From assembly GCA_964019655.1 (NCBI GenBank), contig CAXHTR010000006.1:868001-932000 (forward strand): a stretch of 64,000 nucleotides of DNA, written 5' to 3'. The translations under genes were made by a program, and so were the position numbers. The notes under the pieces were generated by a model. The model ran no database searches, was not told the origin of the DNA, and worked only from the letters and a program-made list of their open reading frames with translations. Source of the stretch: Perkinsela sp. pyNocScin1. Its lineage: Eukaryota; Euglenozoa; Kinetoplastea; Prokinetoplastida; Perkinselidae. This document shows positions 29,033 through 39,680 of this stretch, piece by piece (position 1 is the stretch's first letter; each line of letters starts with the position of its first letter).

Positions 29033-30397
29033 ATGCAAGGGTTACTAATCGTATTCACGTCTCAGTCTGATGAGCATCTCGGTCGACTTGACCCAACACT
29101 CATGTCTGAACAAGCGCGAATGGAAACAGCTTTTGGTGGTGTCAAGAACAAGGCAATGATAACAGATGAGAATGACAATTTCTTAGATATTCAAGCATGG
29201 CGATACCTGAAATTCAGCGAAATTGACAATTCTGTGACGGTTGTCAGCTTTCAGAACGTCAGAACCAGCGGTCTGATCCGTCGCCTCGGTGGGCACATCA
29301 ATTTCGCGTACCTGCCTGAGCATGTAAATGAGATCTGGTTTGATCACAACGATTTACAATCAACGCTCCCTGTGCATGAGTTACCGGCCGGCCTCGTGAT
29401 ACTTAGTCTGCAGGGAAATCGCTTTGAAGGGAGCTTGAATATCTCGGGACTTCCACGAAAACTTTCCACCATTGATTTTTCGTGGAACCAATTTTCAGGT
29501 GGGATAGATTTATCAGCACTACCTTCAAATTTGGAATTCTTTAACATACAAAAAAATCAGCTAAATGGGTTGCTTAATTTGGCTGGACTGCGTAATCATG
29601 GAGTCCTCCAAGAATTTTTCGCGTCTGCTAATGCTTTTACAGGTAATGTAGATTTTTCCGAACTTCCCGATTCACTGGCAGAAATAGATCTTAGCATCAA
29701 CCAGTTTACAGGCGAAATTGACCTCGGAAGTCTACCCGAATCTCTCGAAAGTATCGCAATAGATAACAACGGCATAACTAGCATTGCAAATTTTGAATTA
29801 GCAGTACATCTTTTATCGCTGAATGCAAGTCATAATAAAATCTCAAGTGAGTTTTCTTCCTCCAGGATTCCCTCAGAGACTATTCAAGTGATTTCCTTCG
29901 AAAATAATGCGCTTGTGGGAACTTTGGAAGCAGGAACGCTGCCTGATACTTTGGCCGAGCTGTATCTCGGGCAGAATGCCCTTGAGGGGACTGTAGACTT
30001 CACTGCTTTTCCCTCGGCGCTCTCTGAAATTTCTCTCGGTGACAACCTTTTTGAGGGGACCGCAGACCTATCGAGCCTTCCGCAAAGCTTAACAATGCTC
30101 TATCTCGAAGATGCAAAGTTCTCGGGGGAACTGAACTTGAAGCGATTGCCACCAAGACTCGTAGATTTGTATCTAAATGGTAACAAATTCTCAGGGGAAA
30201 TCGTACTCAGTAGCCTACCGCATTCGGTACTTCGTCTCAGCCTCGCAAACAATGTGCTGACGGGAACTATTGAAGTCGCCACGCTTCCGCCAAATCTGGT
30301 GCATTTCGATATCACAGGCAACGCAGTTGTCTGTAGATGGGATTTCAAGAAACTGAGCGCAGAATGGCTCGGGCAGGAAAAAATATTCCTCACTTGA
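29033..30397 (+). CDS. LRR-family protein, 454 aa (longest member)
   Basis: The ATG at 29033 opens MQGLLIVFTSQSDEHLGRLD; the frame is open further upstream only to a GTG. The cap lacks both cysteines (IQAWRYLKFSEID), keeping the Trp. About 15 LRRs follow, including an irregular pair in the middle (INLAGLR-like and ANFELAVHLLSL) that breaks the LP rhythm. The C-terminus after the last repeat is short (KKLSAEWLGQEKIFLT). It stands alone on + beyond the divergent spacer and is the last LRR gene before the transposon mosaic. Confidence 0.84.
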   Translation: MQGLLIVFTSQSDEHLGRLDPTLMSEQARMETAFGGVKNKAMITDENDNFLDIQAWRYLKFSEIDNSVTVVSFQNVRTSGLIRRLGGHINFAYLPEHVNEIWFDHNDLQSTLPVHELPAGLVILSLQGNRFEGSLNISGLPRKLSTIDFSWNQFSGGIDLSALPSNLEFFNIQKNQLNGLLNLAGLRNHGVLQEFFASANAFTGNVDFSELPDSLAEIDLSINQFTGEIDLGSLPESLESIAIDNNGITSIANFELAVHLLSLNASHNKISSEFSSSRIPSETIQVISFENNALVGTLEAGTLPDTLAELYLGQNALEGTVDFTAFPSALSEISLGDNLFEGTADLSSLPQSLTMLYLEDAKFSGELNLKRLPPRLVDLYLNGNKFSGEIVLSSLPHSVLRLSLANNVLTGTIEVATLPPNLVHFDITGNAVVCRWDFKKLSAEWLGQEKIFLT

Positions 30398-31195
30398 TGG
30401 GCTTATTCACTACATATCCATGATAAGCAATATAAAATAATACTATGATGAGAAATTCAGTTGTATTTCACAATTGTATGCGGCGCTTCCAGCTTTGCAA
30501 ACCTTTCTTATCTTTAATGTTGAAATGTTCTATCAGTAACTTCGGGCTCGCGAGATCAACTGAGTGCCAAGTGTCAAACGAGATACCTGCACACTTCCAC
30601 ATTTCGAGCCATTGCATGATACAATCGCTCAATTCGTATGGCACCACAGTAGACGGATTGATCTCACGGACTTCCCAACGCCCCTAAGTAAATGGTCGCC
30701 TACTTCACCTGGGAAGGCGGCGAGCTACTTGTAAGCCAATTTTGGGCTCCCGGTTTGCTATCTGAGACGATGCCCTGATTACAGAAAATATGCGGCTGGA
30801 AGCGAATATCGTGCTCGCCCCGTCTCCAAAGTCGCCAACAAATGATACGCATGTGTCAAAGACATAAGCCTGGCCTATATAGCTTGCAATACCAGCCACA
30901 CGCACAAGGTTCGTATTTTGGTGCCGAAAGATTCGATTGCTGTGCGCCCGGACGCCAAAGTAAGGTACAAAGGGTTCTGCTTAAGAACCTTTAAATGTAC
31001 GATTTGGGCATATTAGGTCGAGATTTCGCTAATTCGCCCTTTATCTCATTGAATGAAGGTCATCATCATCTCACGAGAGCCAAAAAGGCTGAGGGACCTT
31101 GAAAAATAGCATCAGTGTATCTTAGCGTATATCATCGATGTTCGCATCGTCATCAGCGGAACAAGATGGAAATCATCACGATGGAATGAGAGAAA
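30398..31195. other. Boundary zone between LRR array and mosaic
   Basis: Base composition shifts toward higher GC near 30690. Only short ORFs with no recognisable similarity. No element end identified. Confidence 0.4.
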
Positions 31196-32110
31196 GTGCT
31201 TGAAAATGTACTGCTGGCAAGCCCACTGCTTACACATCAGCACAGCGCAAAGAGCGAGAGGACCATTGCTCAAAGCGCAGGAGCTGAGAGGACCATCTAT
31301 GACTCTTGGGGTCCTGCAATCATCCCTTCGTTCTGCAGGTTTCACAGCATGCATCGAGACGGTACGTACAACCCTAAAAACAACCAGATTGTCTGCAAGA
31401 AGAGGCCAAAGCAGCTTCGGTGTGGCCCTGAGGGATACGTTGTTTGGGTGGAGCGTCTGGGTGGGTGGGCAGTGCGTATCAGAGATGACCCTCGGTGTCT
31501 CGTCTTTGTAGACGAAAGCATGAGCCGCTGCATCGATGGGCGGTATTTTGCGTGCTGCCGTGCTGGCGAGTCTGCGACACCAATCCCGATTCCTCGATGG
31601 ACTGCGCAGGTTCACGTCTTTGGTTCCACGTCGATGGGATGGTTTTCGGGTTCTAATCAATCTGAACAAGTACAAGGGTGGCCCACGTGGTGGTCTCAGT
31701 GCTCAAAACTACGTCGAGATTCTCGAGAACTTTGTCTGGCCACAAGTGAAAGAGCACTTCCACAAGCTAAGCGAGGGAAAGCCACAGTCGGAGTTCCTGA
31801 AGCCACTCCTCGTCAAGACCATTGCAAATTGCACACTGCAAAGGCTGTAAAAGAGTGTTTTGAGCGCGTCGGTATGGTGTGGCACCAAGATTGGCCGAAG
31901 TACAGCTCTGTTCGCAATCCGATTGAAAATTTGTGGGCTATCTTGAATCGAAGCCCTAACTGCAGAACTGTGACAAGGAGTCGAGCAGACAGCGGAAAAT
32001 CAAAAGAGAATGTGGGAGCTCGTGGAAGCCTGTTTCCATGATATCGATGACAGTCTCGTTAAAAGCTTTAGACACCGGATGGTCGAGCAGACAGAACAGA
32101 ACTACTCGCA
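31196..32110 (+). pseudogene. Tc1/mariner-type transposase relic (copy 1)
   Basis: The pieces of a Tc1/mariner transposase lie in order but in different frames: a second helix-turn-helix (LRSAGFTACIETVRTTL, then LSARRG), the first catalytic Asp in CLVFVDES, the strand VHVFGSTS, the block INLNKYKGG with ENFVWPQVKEHF, the second Asp in RQDHCKLHTAKAV, the Glu in NPIENLWAIL, and a C-terminal WELVEACFHDIDDSL. At least two frameshifts separate them (near 31640 and 31810). All three catalytic positions are still readable in this copy. No intact inverted termini found. Not functional as it stands. Confidence 0.75.
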
Positions 32111-32339
32111 CGTACGCGTCTTCGGACCCGTAGCGTGCGATGGTTTTCGAATTTCATTCGCAGAAAGTTCTTAAGATTTTTTTTGAGAGGCGATCACATC
32201 CTTCGCTTTATTCGCTCTCTACGGCCATCTGAGACTGTGTTTTTTGCTCGCAATTTTAGGTTAAGGGATCTGTTAGCATGCCTGAGAGGTCAGCACAGGT
32301 AGAGAGCACAGACTGCTTTAAGATCATGTGCTCGCGGTT

Positions 32340-33050
32340 TTCACAGAGGTGAACTTGCAGGCAAAGACTTGTACTTGTACGGAGACAAATTGTTATCCAC
32401 AGGAAGCTCAGCAGAACTCTTTGATTCTCTGGATGAGAAAGTCCGTCGTTTTGACCTGAAATGGAAGAATTGCGGTTCCATCTGCACAGACGGAGCTGCT
32501 ACGATGAAGGGTGGAAACAGCGGGCTTGTGACGCGAATTTAGCAATGTCGAAATCCCGGTTTTCAGCGCAAACGGTGTGCCTCACAATAACTTAACATTG
32601 CTGTACAAGATCTTCCGAAAACTCTGAATGAAATCGTCGAGCACCTCACCAAAGTTGTCAATCGGGTAAAGAATGGCACTAAATTTCCAAATCGCCGTTT
32701 GCATTCGCTATTCGCCAATTGAGCACTCGACAGACATTCCAAAGTGTAGTTCGAGCTGCGATGAAAGCGTGGACTGGGACGTAACTGAAGGCCACGCCGG
32801 ATGAAAGTGATCCATGTCGCATGCCAACAGGAAGCATTGACAAAAACCTTACCTTTCGAACAGAGCTTCTTTCGTTGCGTAACAGTTTCAAATACAAAGA
32901 GTTCGACAATATCAGACCGTAATAAAGACCGCTGTGAGTTTTTGGCGGCTCTATGCAGACTATCCTAAGCTTGCAAACGCAGCCCTCGACCAGCTTTTGC
33001 CGTTTCCGACGACCTATTTAAGTGAACAGACGTTTCAGCTGTAATATTTA
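32340..33050 (+). pseudogene. hAT transposase relic (ZBED/Buster-like)
   Basis: An open stretch reads LAGKDLYLYGDKLLSTGSSA, then KWKNCGSICTDGAATMKGGN, the CTDGA-x-x-M-x-G block typical of ZBED5/SCAND3-like hAT transposases. It ends at a TAG after SGLVTRI. Further down, at about 32990, LLPFPTTYLSEQTF is the hAT C-terminal dimerisation motif. Several stops and frameshifts lie between. Confidence 0.72.
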
Positions 33051-33175
33051 TCTTACTTATGCAGAGTTACCTGAATGCATTAAAAAGAAGTACGACAAGA
33101 CGGCTTTTGCGCTTGACAGAGTGATTGGATCCGACGGCGGTAATCTTGTCACTTGAGGGAACAAGAAATACCGTT

Positions 33176-33621
33176 TTATCCGCATATCAGCGATGCTGAC
33201 CAACACCACAGACGAGTGCGTCCAAGTTGTGGAAGAGATGATCAAGGACTACAACACTGAGCATCTCATGATAGACCGAGGCTCGGAAATGCGAAATCTT
33301 ATTGAGTTGTACAATAAATTTTGTATAAAGATAACGAAGTGTGACGCCGGCTGTCCGCAGCAAAAAGGCCAGATTGAAGGTATGAACAACACTCTTCGGG
33401 GAATGGGAGTCCGAGATGGCTGTGGTTTGAAAAACTTCATCGTTCACGTTATGAAGTGGCTTCAGTGGGGGAAGAATGAGCGTAAATTGCGCGTATTGAA
33501 TAAAACATGCCCGAATGTGCACGTGCACAAAATACTGAAAGTCCCGACGAGCATCACGAAGCACCTGCTGGCTGTGAGCGCCGAAGCTTTGGTCCGTACT
33601 TGTGGGAGGGCAACGCACTGA
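33176..33621 (+). pseudogene. IS30-like transposase fragment, catalytic C-terminal part
   Basis: The fragment reads HLMIDRGSEMRNLIELYN, then CDAGCPQQKGQIEGMNNTLRG. The D-x-G-x-E/S-M and QKGQ-x-E-x-x-N spacing is the second Asp and the Glu of an IS30-family DDE domain. The part before the first Asp is missing. The remainder reads KNFIVHVMKWLQWGKNE. Similar but diverged sequence recurs at 45050, 49800, 60780 and 63400. Confidence 0.6.
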
Positions 33622-33956
33622 CTGGCCGAATACGGCTCTATGCCGTGCCTTTGCTGCCGACAGGGGTATGACCTCGTCATCCCTCCCAGAGCCACCAGCT
33701 GCTTTTACAATAAGATCCGACGTTCGCTGTGCTATCTGCACAGAGGCCTGGATGCCCAAAAACGGTATGAGCCCTACGCTTTACACAATATAGCAAAAGA
33801 AATAGGGAATAAATGCCACCTTTGCTGAGGAAACAGCATTTTTAAAAAAGCGCATCGATCAGTTCATCACAGACCATCCTGGAAAGCTTCTATAGAGATT
33901 TTCGCTTTGCAGGCAGTATGTGATGCTTGTCTATCGAGCGGCTTCACTGACAGCAC
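33604..33956 (+). repeat. Dispersed repeat b, copy 1
   Basis: It begins with GGGAGGGCAACGCACTGACT and matches 41948-42300 over most of its length (blocks at 33605-33690, 33715-33800 and 33860-33950). One frame reads LWEGNALTGRIRLYAVP before a stop. It directly precedes IS30-like fragments in both copies. Confidence 0.65.
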
Positions 33957-34185
33957 ATGATCGGAAAAGCTGAGAAAAAGTTCGAGGACTATGTGTACGA
34001 AGAGTGGGTGGAAAATCCTTTCCATTTCAAACCAGAGGCCTTGCCCGATGAATACCCTATGAAGGCACGATTAATAGAGCTAAAGAAACTTGTAGCAAAG
34101 AAGACGCTGTTTTACTCCATAAGTGAAAAACTTCGGTGCACGCATCACCCGTGCCGTATGCCTGCCTTCGAAAGACTCGCAGTAG
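33957..34185 (+). pseudogene. hAT transposase fragment
   Basis: EKKFEDYVYEEWVENPFHFK, then LPDEYPMKARLIELKKLV, corresponds to the Y-x-W-x-x-NPF segment just upstream of the hAT dimerisation region. Compare YESWIYNPF at 39825 and 47330. No flanking hAT domains follow directly; the next segment is IS30-like. Confidence 0.55.
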
Positions 34186-34539
34186 ATGATGTATGCGATG
34201 GTGTGGGTCCTCGGTATTTGCAAAGTCTATGCGATGACCGTAGAGCGAGTCACGGAGTTCCGCTATTATGACGTCGTCGAAGGGGAATGGGGTTGCACAT
34301 TTACCTACTGCGACCTAAAATCTCCGACGCAAAAAGCGCAAGTTGAGGAGCGCATTCGCGAGTTTATATCGAAGCGGTGCGACGTCAGGAGAAACGCCCT
34401 CACCCCTGAGCTCTTACAATGGGAGCTTGACGAGATCTGCTACGATATCAACAAGCGTAGCATGCGAGTGCAGAAAGGGCAAGCCCCACTCGACTTCCAC
34501 GACGATATCCTGAAGGAGTTTTGGGACTTCGAGGTGTAG
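34186..34539 (+). pseudogene. IS30-like transposase fragment, second type
   Basis: The ATG at 34186 opens a frame of 117 codons with RVTEFRYYDVVEGEWGCTFT, then YCDLKSPTQKAQVEERIREF. The layout (strand, CD-x-KSP-x-QKAQVEE, helix) follows the DNGxEF to NEN stretch of IS30-family enzymes but is diverged. A C-terminal helical part (LLQWELDEICYDINKR) ends with an acidic-aromatic tail. A mutated copy lies at 42400-42560. Confidence 0.5.
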
Positions 34540-34675
34540 CTCGATCAAAACCACCAGAGAGCATATCGGAGAGCATAGCAGACGTGGAAGGTCAGCAATT
34601 CAAGAGTTTCCTCTTGAATAGAGACACGACCCCGCGGCGAACAGTCTTGGAGCGGTAGCGTATGACCCCGATATT

Positions 34676-35179
34676 ATGTACAAGAGGACCAAGAAAGCAA
34701 ATGAGGATAGACGTGCAGCAGCTGGTCGAGACCGGATTTTCAAAAAACCGATCATAGTTTTGCGCGCCTACTGCTACCTGCTAGCTCGATTCGGTACCTG
34801 TGGGACGGCGTACTACCTTACCGTAGTAGGTGGCAAAGAGGAGGGCGCTTGTGAAAGCACAGTTAAGCGCATGATCAACAAGGAACGCGAAAAGGGCTCA
34901 TGCTTATTTATGCTGCTTAAGCATCGAGGAAAGAAGCAGGAAAAGCAACGCCGAGCTGGAAGAGTCATGTGCCCTCCACACGAGCGCATCAAATATCGAC
35001 CGGCACACATCAATGACCGATCTACCACAGGTCATTATGAATCCGATCGAATGATTGCAGGGGGCGGTACTGGCTCATGGCTCATGAATATCGAGCGAAG
35101 TATTCGTTACAAGAAGTATTCCTATTTGCGTACTAACGAATCACAGCCTTGCCTGGGTGCTATGATGACCTTAAACTAA
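34676..35179 (+). pseudogene. IS30-family transposase, N-terminal half
   Basis: The ATG at 34676 opens 167 codons. Features follow IS30 enzymes: a HTH-like basic region, a tetratricopeptide-free linker with LLKHRGKKQEKQRRAGR, and RPAHINDRSTTGHYESDRMI, where GHYESD carries the first catalytic Asp (family G-[DH]-[WY]-E-x-D). It ends soon after that strand (ERSIRYKKYSY), so the rest of the DDE domain is absent here. IS30 elements are mainly prokaryotic; their presence among hAT and Tc1 relics is notable. Confidence 0.62.
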
Positions 35180-35359
35180 GCATCATGTCGCCAATGTGGA
35201 GAGAATGTGTATAGAACACCGAGCCGAGTCTCACTACTCCTCCAAGGACGGAACAAGTAAATTCTGTCACTGGAACCGATTCGCCTTTCGTTACTCCCAT
35301 GCGTTCGAATCAAGCATCTTGCATATCAGATTCGCCACTCGATAGGCCATCGGCGGTTA

Positions 35360-35437
35360 CTTCATATGCAGTTCAATACTCCGGTAGACGAGCCATCGTT
35401 TCTTCATATGCAGTTCAATACTCCGGTAGACGAGCCT
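35360..35437 (+). repeat. Tandem duplication, period 42 bp
   Basis: The unit CTTCATATGCAGTTCAATAC, continuing TCCGGTAGACGAGCC, occurs twice with period 42, that is 14 codons (LHMQFNTPVDEPSF). It lies at the start of ORF family Y, where copy 2 reads STPVDEPSL. Confidence 0.75.
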
Positions 35438-35499
35438 TAATACTAGCCCAGTGAGCAGCAGAAGTAAGTCTTCTATAAAATTTGCTAGAACAGGGGATG

Positions 35500-35900
35500 A
35501 GCTAACTCCACTGCTACTTGAGTAGCCCAGTCCTGCAGAAAACACTGATCAACAAGCTTATCGGGAGGTTTATCTTCCTGAGCACGAAGCACGGCAGTAC
35601 ATGTGGTTTCCGAAGGGAGAGTTCGATTACTCGCCAGAGGCGGTGCACGAGCAATACATTGCATTTATAAGAGTCAAATACCCCAGATCGGAGAGCGAGA
35701 TCATGACTCGTGAGCAAGTGACTGAGGCACTCAAAAAGGCAAAGCTCGCGCGCAAAATCTGCGATGGGGATTTCCTAGTAGTTTGTGTTGGCATGACACA
35801 ATGTCTCATTCCCCACAGACCTAAGAAAGTTTTTAAGAAAAAGCCTCTGGTCCAGCTATGCATTCTGTGTTATCTCTTTTCGACGTCTGGCACATGATGC
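35500..35900 (+). pseudogene. ORF family Y, copy 1
   Basis: Fragments of the Y protein appear in shifted frames: AYREVYLPE-like sequence near 35560, then an open frame MWFPKGEFDYSPEAVHEQYI, IRVKYPRSESEIMTREQV, EALKKAKLARKICDGDFLVV. The same order occurs at 42945-43190 and 59400-59757. The conserved C-terminal part looks helical and charged. I do not recognise the family. It is followed by the tail repeat c at 35925. Confidence 0.6.
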
Positions 35901-35924
35901 ACTGCCCATTTTCTCTTTAAATCG

Positions 35925-36060
35925 AAGGTTAATTGAATGCTGCTAGTTCGGTAGACGATAGAGATTCCTTCGCACTGGGAGGGCCACACACTGACTGGTG
36001 ATACAGCCATAGATACTCCATGGCTCGCGCACACTGTCACACATATGAGCGACGATTCAG
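35925..36060 (+). repeat. Dispersed repeat c, copy 1
   Basis: AATTGAATGCTGCTAGTTCG, then GACGATAGAGATTCC and GGGAGGGCCACACACTGACT. Matched at 43225-43530 and 59740-59900. One frame gives IPSHWEGHTLTG. The repeat always follows ORF family Y. Confidence 0.7.
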
Positions 36061-36520
36061 CTTGCTGCGTGTACCCAGCTGGCGCATGCTCTGCCTGCAT
36101 ATTGTCTTTACTGCCATGCTTTCTGTCTTACTTTCCTTGCGCTGGCTCCATGGCCTTTGACACTCACTTGTCGACCTCACGTATCTTCCGATCGTCAGGC
36201 CCGGCTTGGCCTGCGCTGTGCAGTCCACGCCCGGTTCATCTTTCCTGGCCTGAGAGTAGCTATCAACCAATCGACACGTGGTCTGCATTTGACAAAGAGG
36301 CTTGACTAATGCTGCCCATACGCTTTGTCATTTTGAAAAATTGCTAGTTGTGGGAAGAGCGTCAGCCTTTACCTGGGTAATCGCGTCATACTTGCTGAAT
36401 GCGTTGGGGATAAGCAGTATGATGAAGGCACGTTGCAGACAATTACATGCTTATCATCCCGGCAAATTCGATATGAGTTGTACGTGAAATCAATTCTTTT
36501 CCGGAATTTAATTCACTCAA

Positions 36521-37930
36521 ATGGTAGGCCGTCCCAGTCGGATTACTCCTGCCCAGCGCAAAATCATCGAGGCCTGCGTGGCGGAGAATACCAGCAACAC
36601 AAAGCCCATTGGAGAGATTCAGCGCAGGACAGGGCTGACCGTAGGAGAAATCTATGTTGAGCGCAGCAGAGTGTCTCAAGGGCAGCCGTCCAACGCCGAG
36701 ACCGCAAAGCGTTCGCACAATCGCCGGCATCCTCCAGGTGTTATCATTATGAATGAACCCCTGACGTGGCGGGCATTCTCCGTCATGCACAAAGAAAGCA
36801 AATTTTGTAATCTGTTTTTACGGTCTGATTGTACTCAAAATGACGCTCGCGGTTATCTGCGGAATGTCATCTGGAGTGGTTGTGCGCATTTCAGCGGCGT
36901 TGCACAGAGAAATTCAGGGGACAGCCGTATACGAGCGGCAGCGAGCTTACCCAGCTCCGCTTTCAGGCCATCCAGCTGCTGAAGGTATATGTGTGCTTCC
37001 GCTGCGTGTTTTACTTTAATTGGAAGCACTATGGACGTGTACGGCCGAGCACTGGCGGACGAAAACGTGGATCCGCAACTAGAGGGCCCTTCCAAACCGA
37101 CATCCAACCCATTCATCGTCGACTTTTGCACTGTACTTTACACTACTCAATGGAGGCGCATATAGCTGCATGTGTCTGCAGCCTTTGCTTGCCTCTCGCA
37201 CTGGTACTTTACTCGATACATGCACTCCGCCAAAAGATATCAACAAGACCTGGATTTTGGGCTGGGAACTCGTGGAAGTCTATTTCCACGATATCGATGA
37301 CAGTCTCATCAACAGCCTCGTGAAAAGCTTTAGACACCGAATAGATGCGTTTATTGAGCAAAAAGGGGCCCAGAACACGTTCTGGAAATGCGCAATTTGC
37401 CTGCTTCGAAGGCGACAGTGTGATGCAACTTCCAGCTGGTGGGCATTGCATTGCGACAACGCCCGAGGCGATCTTGATGTGGAAGGAAGGGAGTGGAAGA
37501 ATGGCTCCGATGCCGTTTTGCATTTTGCATCGTGTGGAAGTTTTTTCCTCCTCAGCGCTGTGTCTTCACTGACGAGTGCTACCTTTCGACGAACGACCTG
37601 AAGAACGTTCAGTGGTGCCTCCCAGCCCATATCCCATTGATGACCCACGCTGGGTGTCGAAATGCCACATTTTGGATGTCATTTGGTATGGAGGCTTCAA
37701 GCTCTTCATCAATCTGCACGATTACAGCCATGGACCAATTGCGGGCTTCACGAAGGACGACTACCTCGTGGTAATTGATGACATCATTGTGCCAGCACTG
37801 AACTTACACTTCGGCCACCTTAACCGAAATCGCAAAGAGGCGATGCTCCATTATATCGCATGGGCACAGGACCTTGGATCTGCTTTGATACCACGGCTTG
37901 TCAATTTGTATGTAACTTATTGGAGTTAGG
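36521..37930 (+). pseudogene. Second Tc1/mariner-like transposase relic
   Basis: The ATG at 36521 opens MVGRPSRITPAQRKIIEACV, then IGEIQRRTGLTVGEI, a transposase-type HTH. Around 37260-37375, WELVEVYFHDIDDSLINSLV, then EQKGAQNTFW matches the C-terminus of the relic at 31196. At 37565 CVFTDECYLSTNDL gives a first catalytic Asp, followed in another frame by DVIWYGGFKLFINLHDYSHG and DDIIVPALNLHF. Order and frames are scrambled: a C-terminal piece precedes the catalytic core, so at least two elements are merged here. Confidence 0.6.
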
Positions 37931-38080
37931 GCTATCACACCCAAATATTGTCGATGCCGTGCCTGAAATCTTTCCTAACAACCCTCCATTTACGACAGGA
38001 ACTTTACAATGCTTCTTGAGAATCATGCGAAGGTTTGCAGAAGCTACTGTGGTTCCAGAAGCTAATTCGACGCTGAAGTA
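37847..38080 (+). repeat. Dispersed repeat V, copy 1 (copy 2 at 44122-44345)
   Basis: Both copies share TTATATCGCATGGGCACA-like starts, CTATCACACCCAAATATTGT and a CTTTTTGAGAATCA-like end. One frame reads ACQFVCNLLELGLSHPNIVD, then AVPEIFP. Unknown protein fragment attached to the Tc1-like core in copy 1. Confidence 0.6.
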
Positions 38081-38614
38081 AGCCCGGCTGAACTACTGCC
38101 CGGCTACTACTTCTGCTGAAGTAAGCCCGGTCCCTTCAGTGCCCTAGATACGTCTGCAGTAGATGGCCCGGAAGTGTGCAGAAGCAGGCGGATACTTGCC
38201 GAAGTTTTCGCCGATATAGATGCAGACAACATCTTTGTAGCAGGTCCCCCAAGGCCCCTTGATACGTCTGCAGTAGAAAGCGCCGCACTTGCAAATCCCC
38301 AAAATCTGCGGTTATGCTGTGAAAGCGCAATTCCAAGCTTTTGCGTGAAAATTATCGGTATGAACAAAATCTTGTTTGACAATATTATTTTGTGTAGTAA
38401 CTCTCTTTTTATAGTTTGTCGTATACCTTGCGGATAGGAGGGCGAGGCAGAGACTGGTGACGAAATGCGCCCGAGGTGCGCACGGTAAGAGGTGGAGCAT
38501 CTCCAGCTCCTTCTCTTTCAGTTTACTGTCGATGCTCTGTTCTTGCACTTGAAGGAGTCGGTTTTGTCTCGATTTTTTCTGGTCGCTATTGAAACCTTTT
38601 ACAAAGCAACCAAA

Positions 38615-38909
38615 ATGATGCGAAAGCATAATCTGCGTGAGAACAGGCCAATGGCATTGCTCGACCGATCGCCATCCGACATATATGAACATATGACTGG
38701 AAAAAAGCAGCCCGACTGCGAAGAAAGTGCGGAGTGCAAAGAAAGCACATCAAGCCGCTCCTGTCCCTGAGGCTGAAGTTAGCGCCGCGGTCCATACCGA
38801 AGAGCCTGGTGGGGCTACACCACAGGAAGCGGAAGTTGAAGTCTCAAAGAGTTATCCCTCGGATATCCCTGTACTGCCTTCACCACCAGAGTCGACAAAA
38901 AAACACTGA
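38615..38909 (+). pseudogene. ORF family X, copy 1
   Basis: The ATG at 38615 opens MMRKHNLRENRPMALLDRSP; a frameshift near 38730 joins PEAEVSAAVHTEEPGGATP and SYPSDIPVLPSPPEST. Copies at 46533 and 61858 read through without that shift. The N-terminal part looks basic and globular, the rest Pro/Glu/Ala-rich and disordered. Unknown family. Confidence 0.55.
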
Positions 38910-39595
38910 AATGATTAATAGAAAGGAGGCAGAGTTATCAGATCTCCTAGGGTCAGCGCGTTCACCCACATACAGCACGCCATTATCCATCACATCGTTG
39001 GATCTCGAAAAGGTCCCAGATAAGCACAAGAAGAATAAATTCTATGCTGCCGCGATAGCACGTGCGGAGGAGGCGAAAAAAAAACCAGCAGCTCATCCGC
39101 GAGCAGATTTCTTTTCCTCGGCCGAGAGCTTTATTTTCACCTTCTCAAGAGGCAGATACATACTTACCGTGCGTCTACACAGACGTTCAATCTGCTGGAG
39201 TTTCTACAGCAGCTTTCAAGCGAACGAGAAAGCAATCTTTTACGTCAGGGCCTACGGGTTCATCAGATTTCTAGTCGGGGGCATTCTCTCATCATCCTAG
39301 TGGTACACAGAATGCTTTTACATCAGGCCCACGGGCTCTTGAGATTTATGCTCATATCGGCGTATAATCCGATATCAGTAGCCCCAAAAAAAATGCCATC
39401 GTAACTTGCCGATGGAATCAAACTCAAAATTCCTTCTCCATAGGTACATGGAGCAGGGAACACCACCTGCCGATGCCCCTACTGACCTAAGGGTTGGCAA
39501 CGCGCACTGGTCTTTTTCTTCCCTCAGCTCACACGAAAATCTGGTAGTCGATAGAGTCTCGAAAATATACGAGACCAGGTTGCCTCTTCTAACAT

Positions 39596-39680
39596 TGCTC
39601 ACTTTGTACAGCCCTGAGATGCACCCCATGCGAGCGCACTCTGTGCGTCGGAGCTGCACGCCTGATCTCTGCGTGCAAGC
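39596..39680 (+). repeat. Family X 3' end and flank (R1), copy 1
   Basis: CAGCCCTGA at 39609 (codons Q-P-stop in copies that stay open), then a conserved flank with GCGCAC-TNT-GTGCGT and CGGAGCTGCACGCCTGATCT. Here the stop is read in another frame. Confidence 0.65.

Noticed and set aside
33604-33690. GGGAGGG blocks as small structured RNA genes
   Set aside because: Hairpins can be drawn for single copies, but they differ between copies, while a reading frame (WEG-x-x-LTG) is common to almost all.
39609-39616. CAGCCCTG in R1 as a hAT terminal repeat
   Set aside because: The open copy at 61858 shows it is the last codons and stop of an ORF family. There is no matching left end and no 8-bp duplication.
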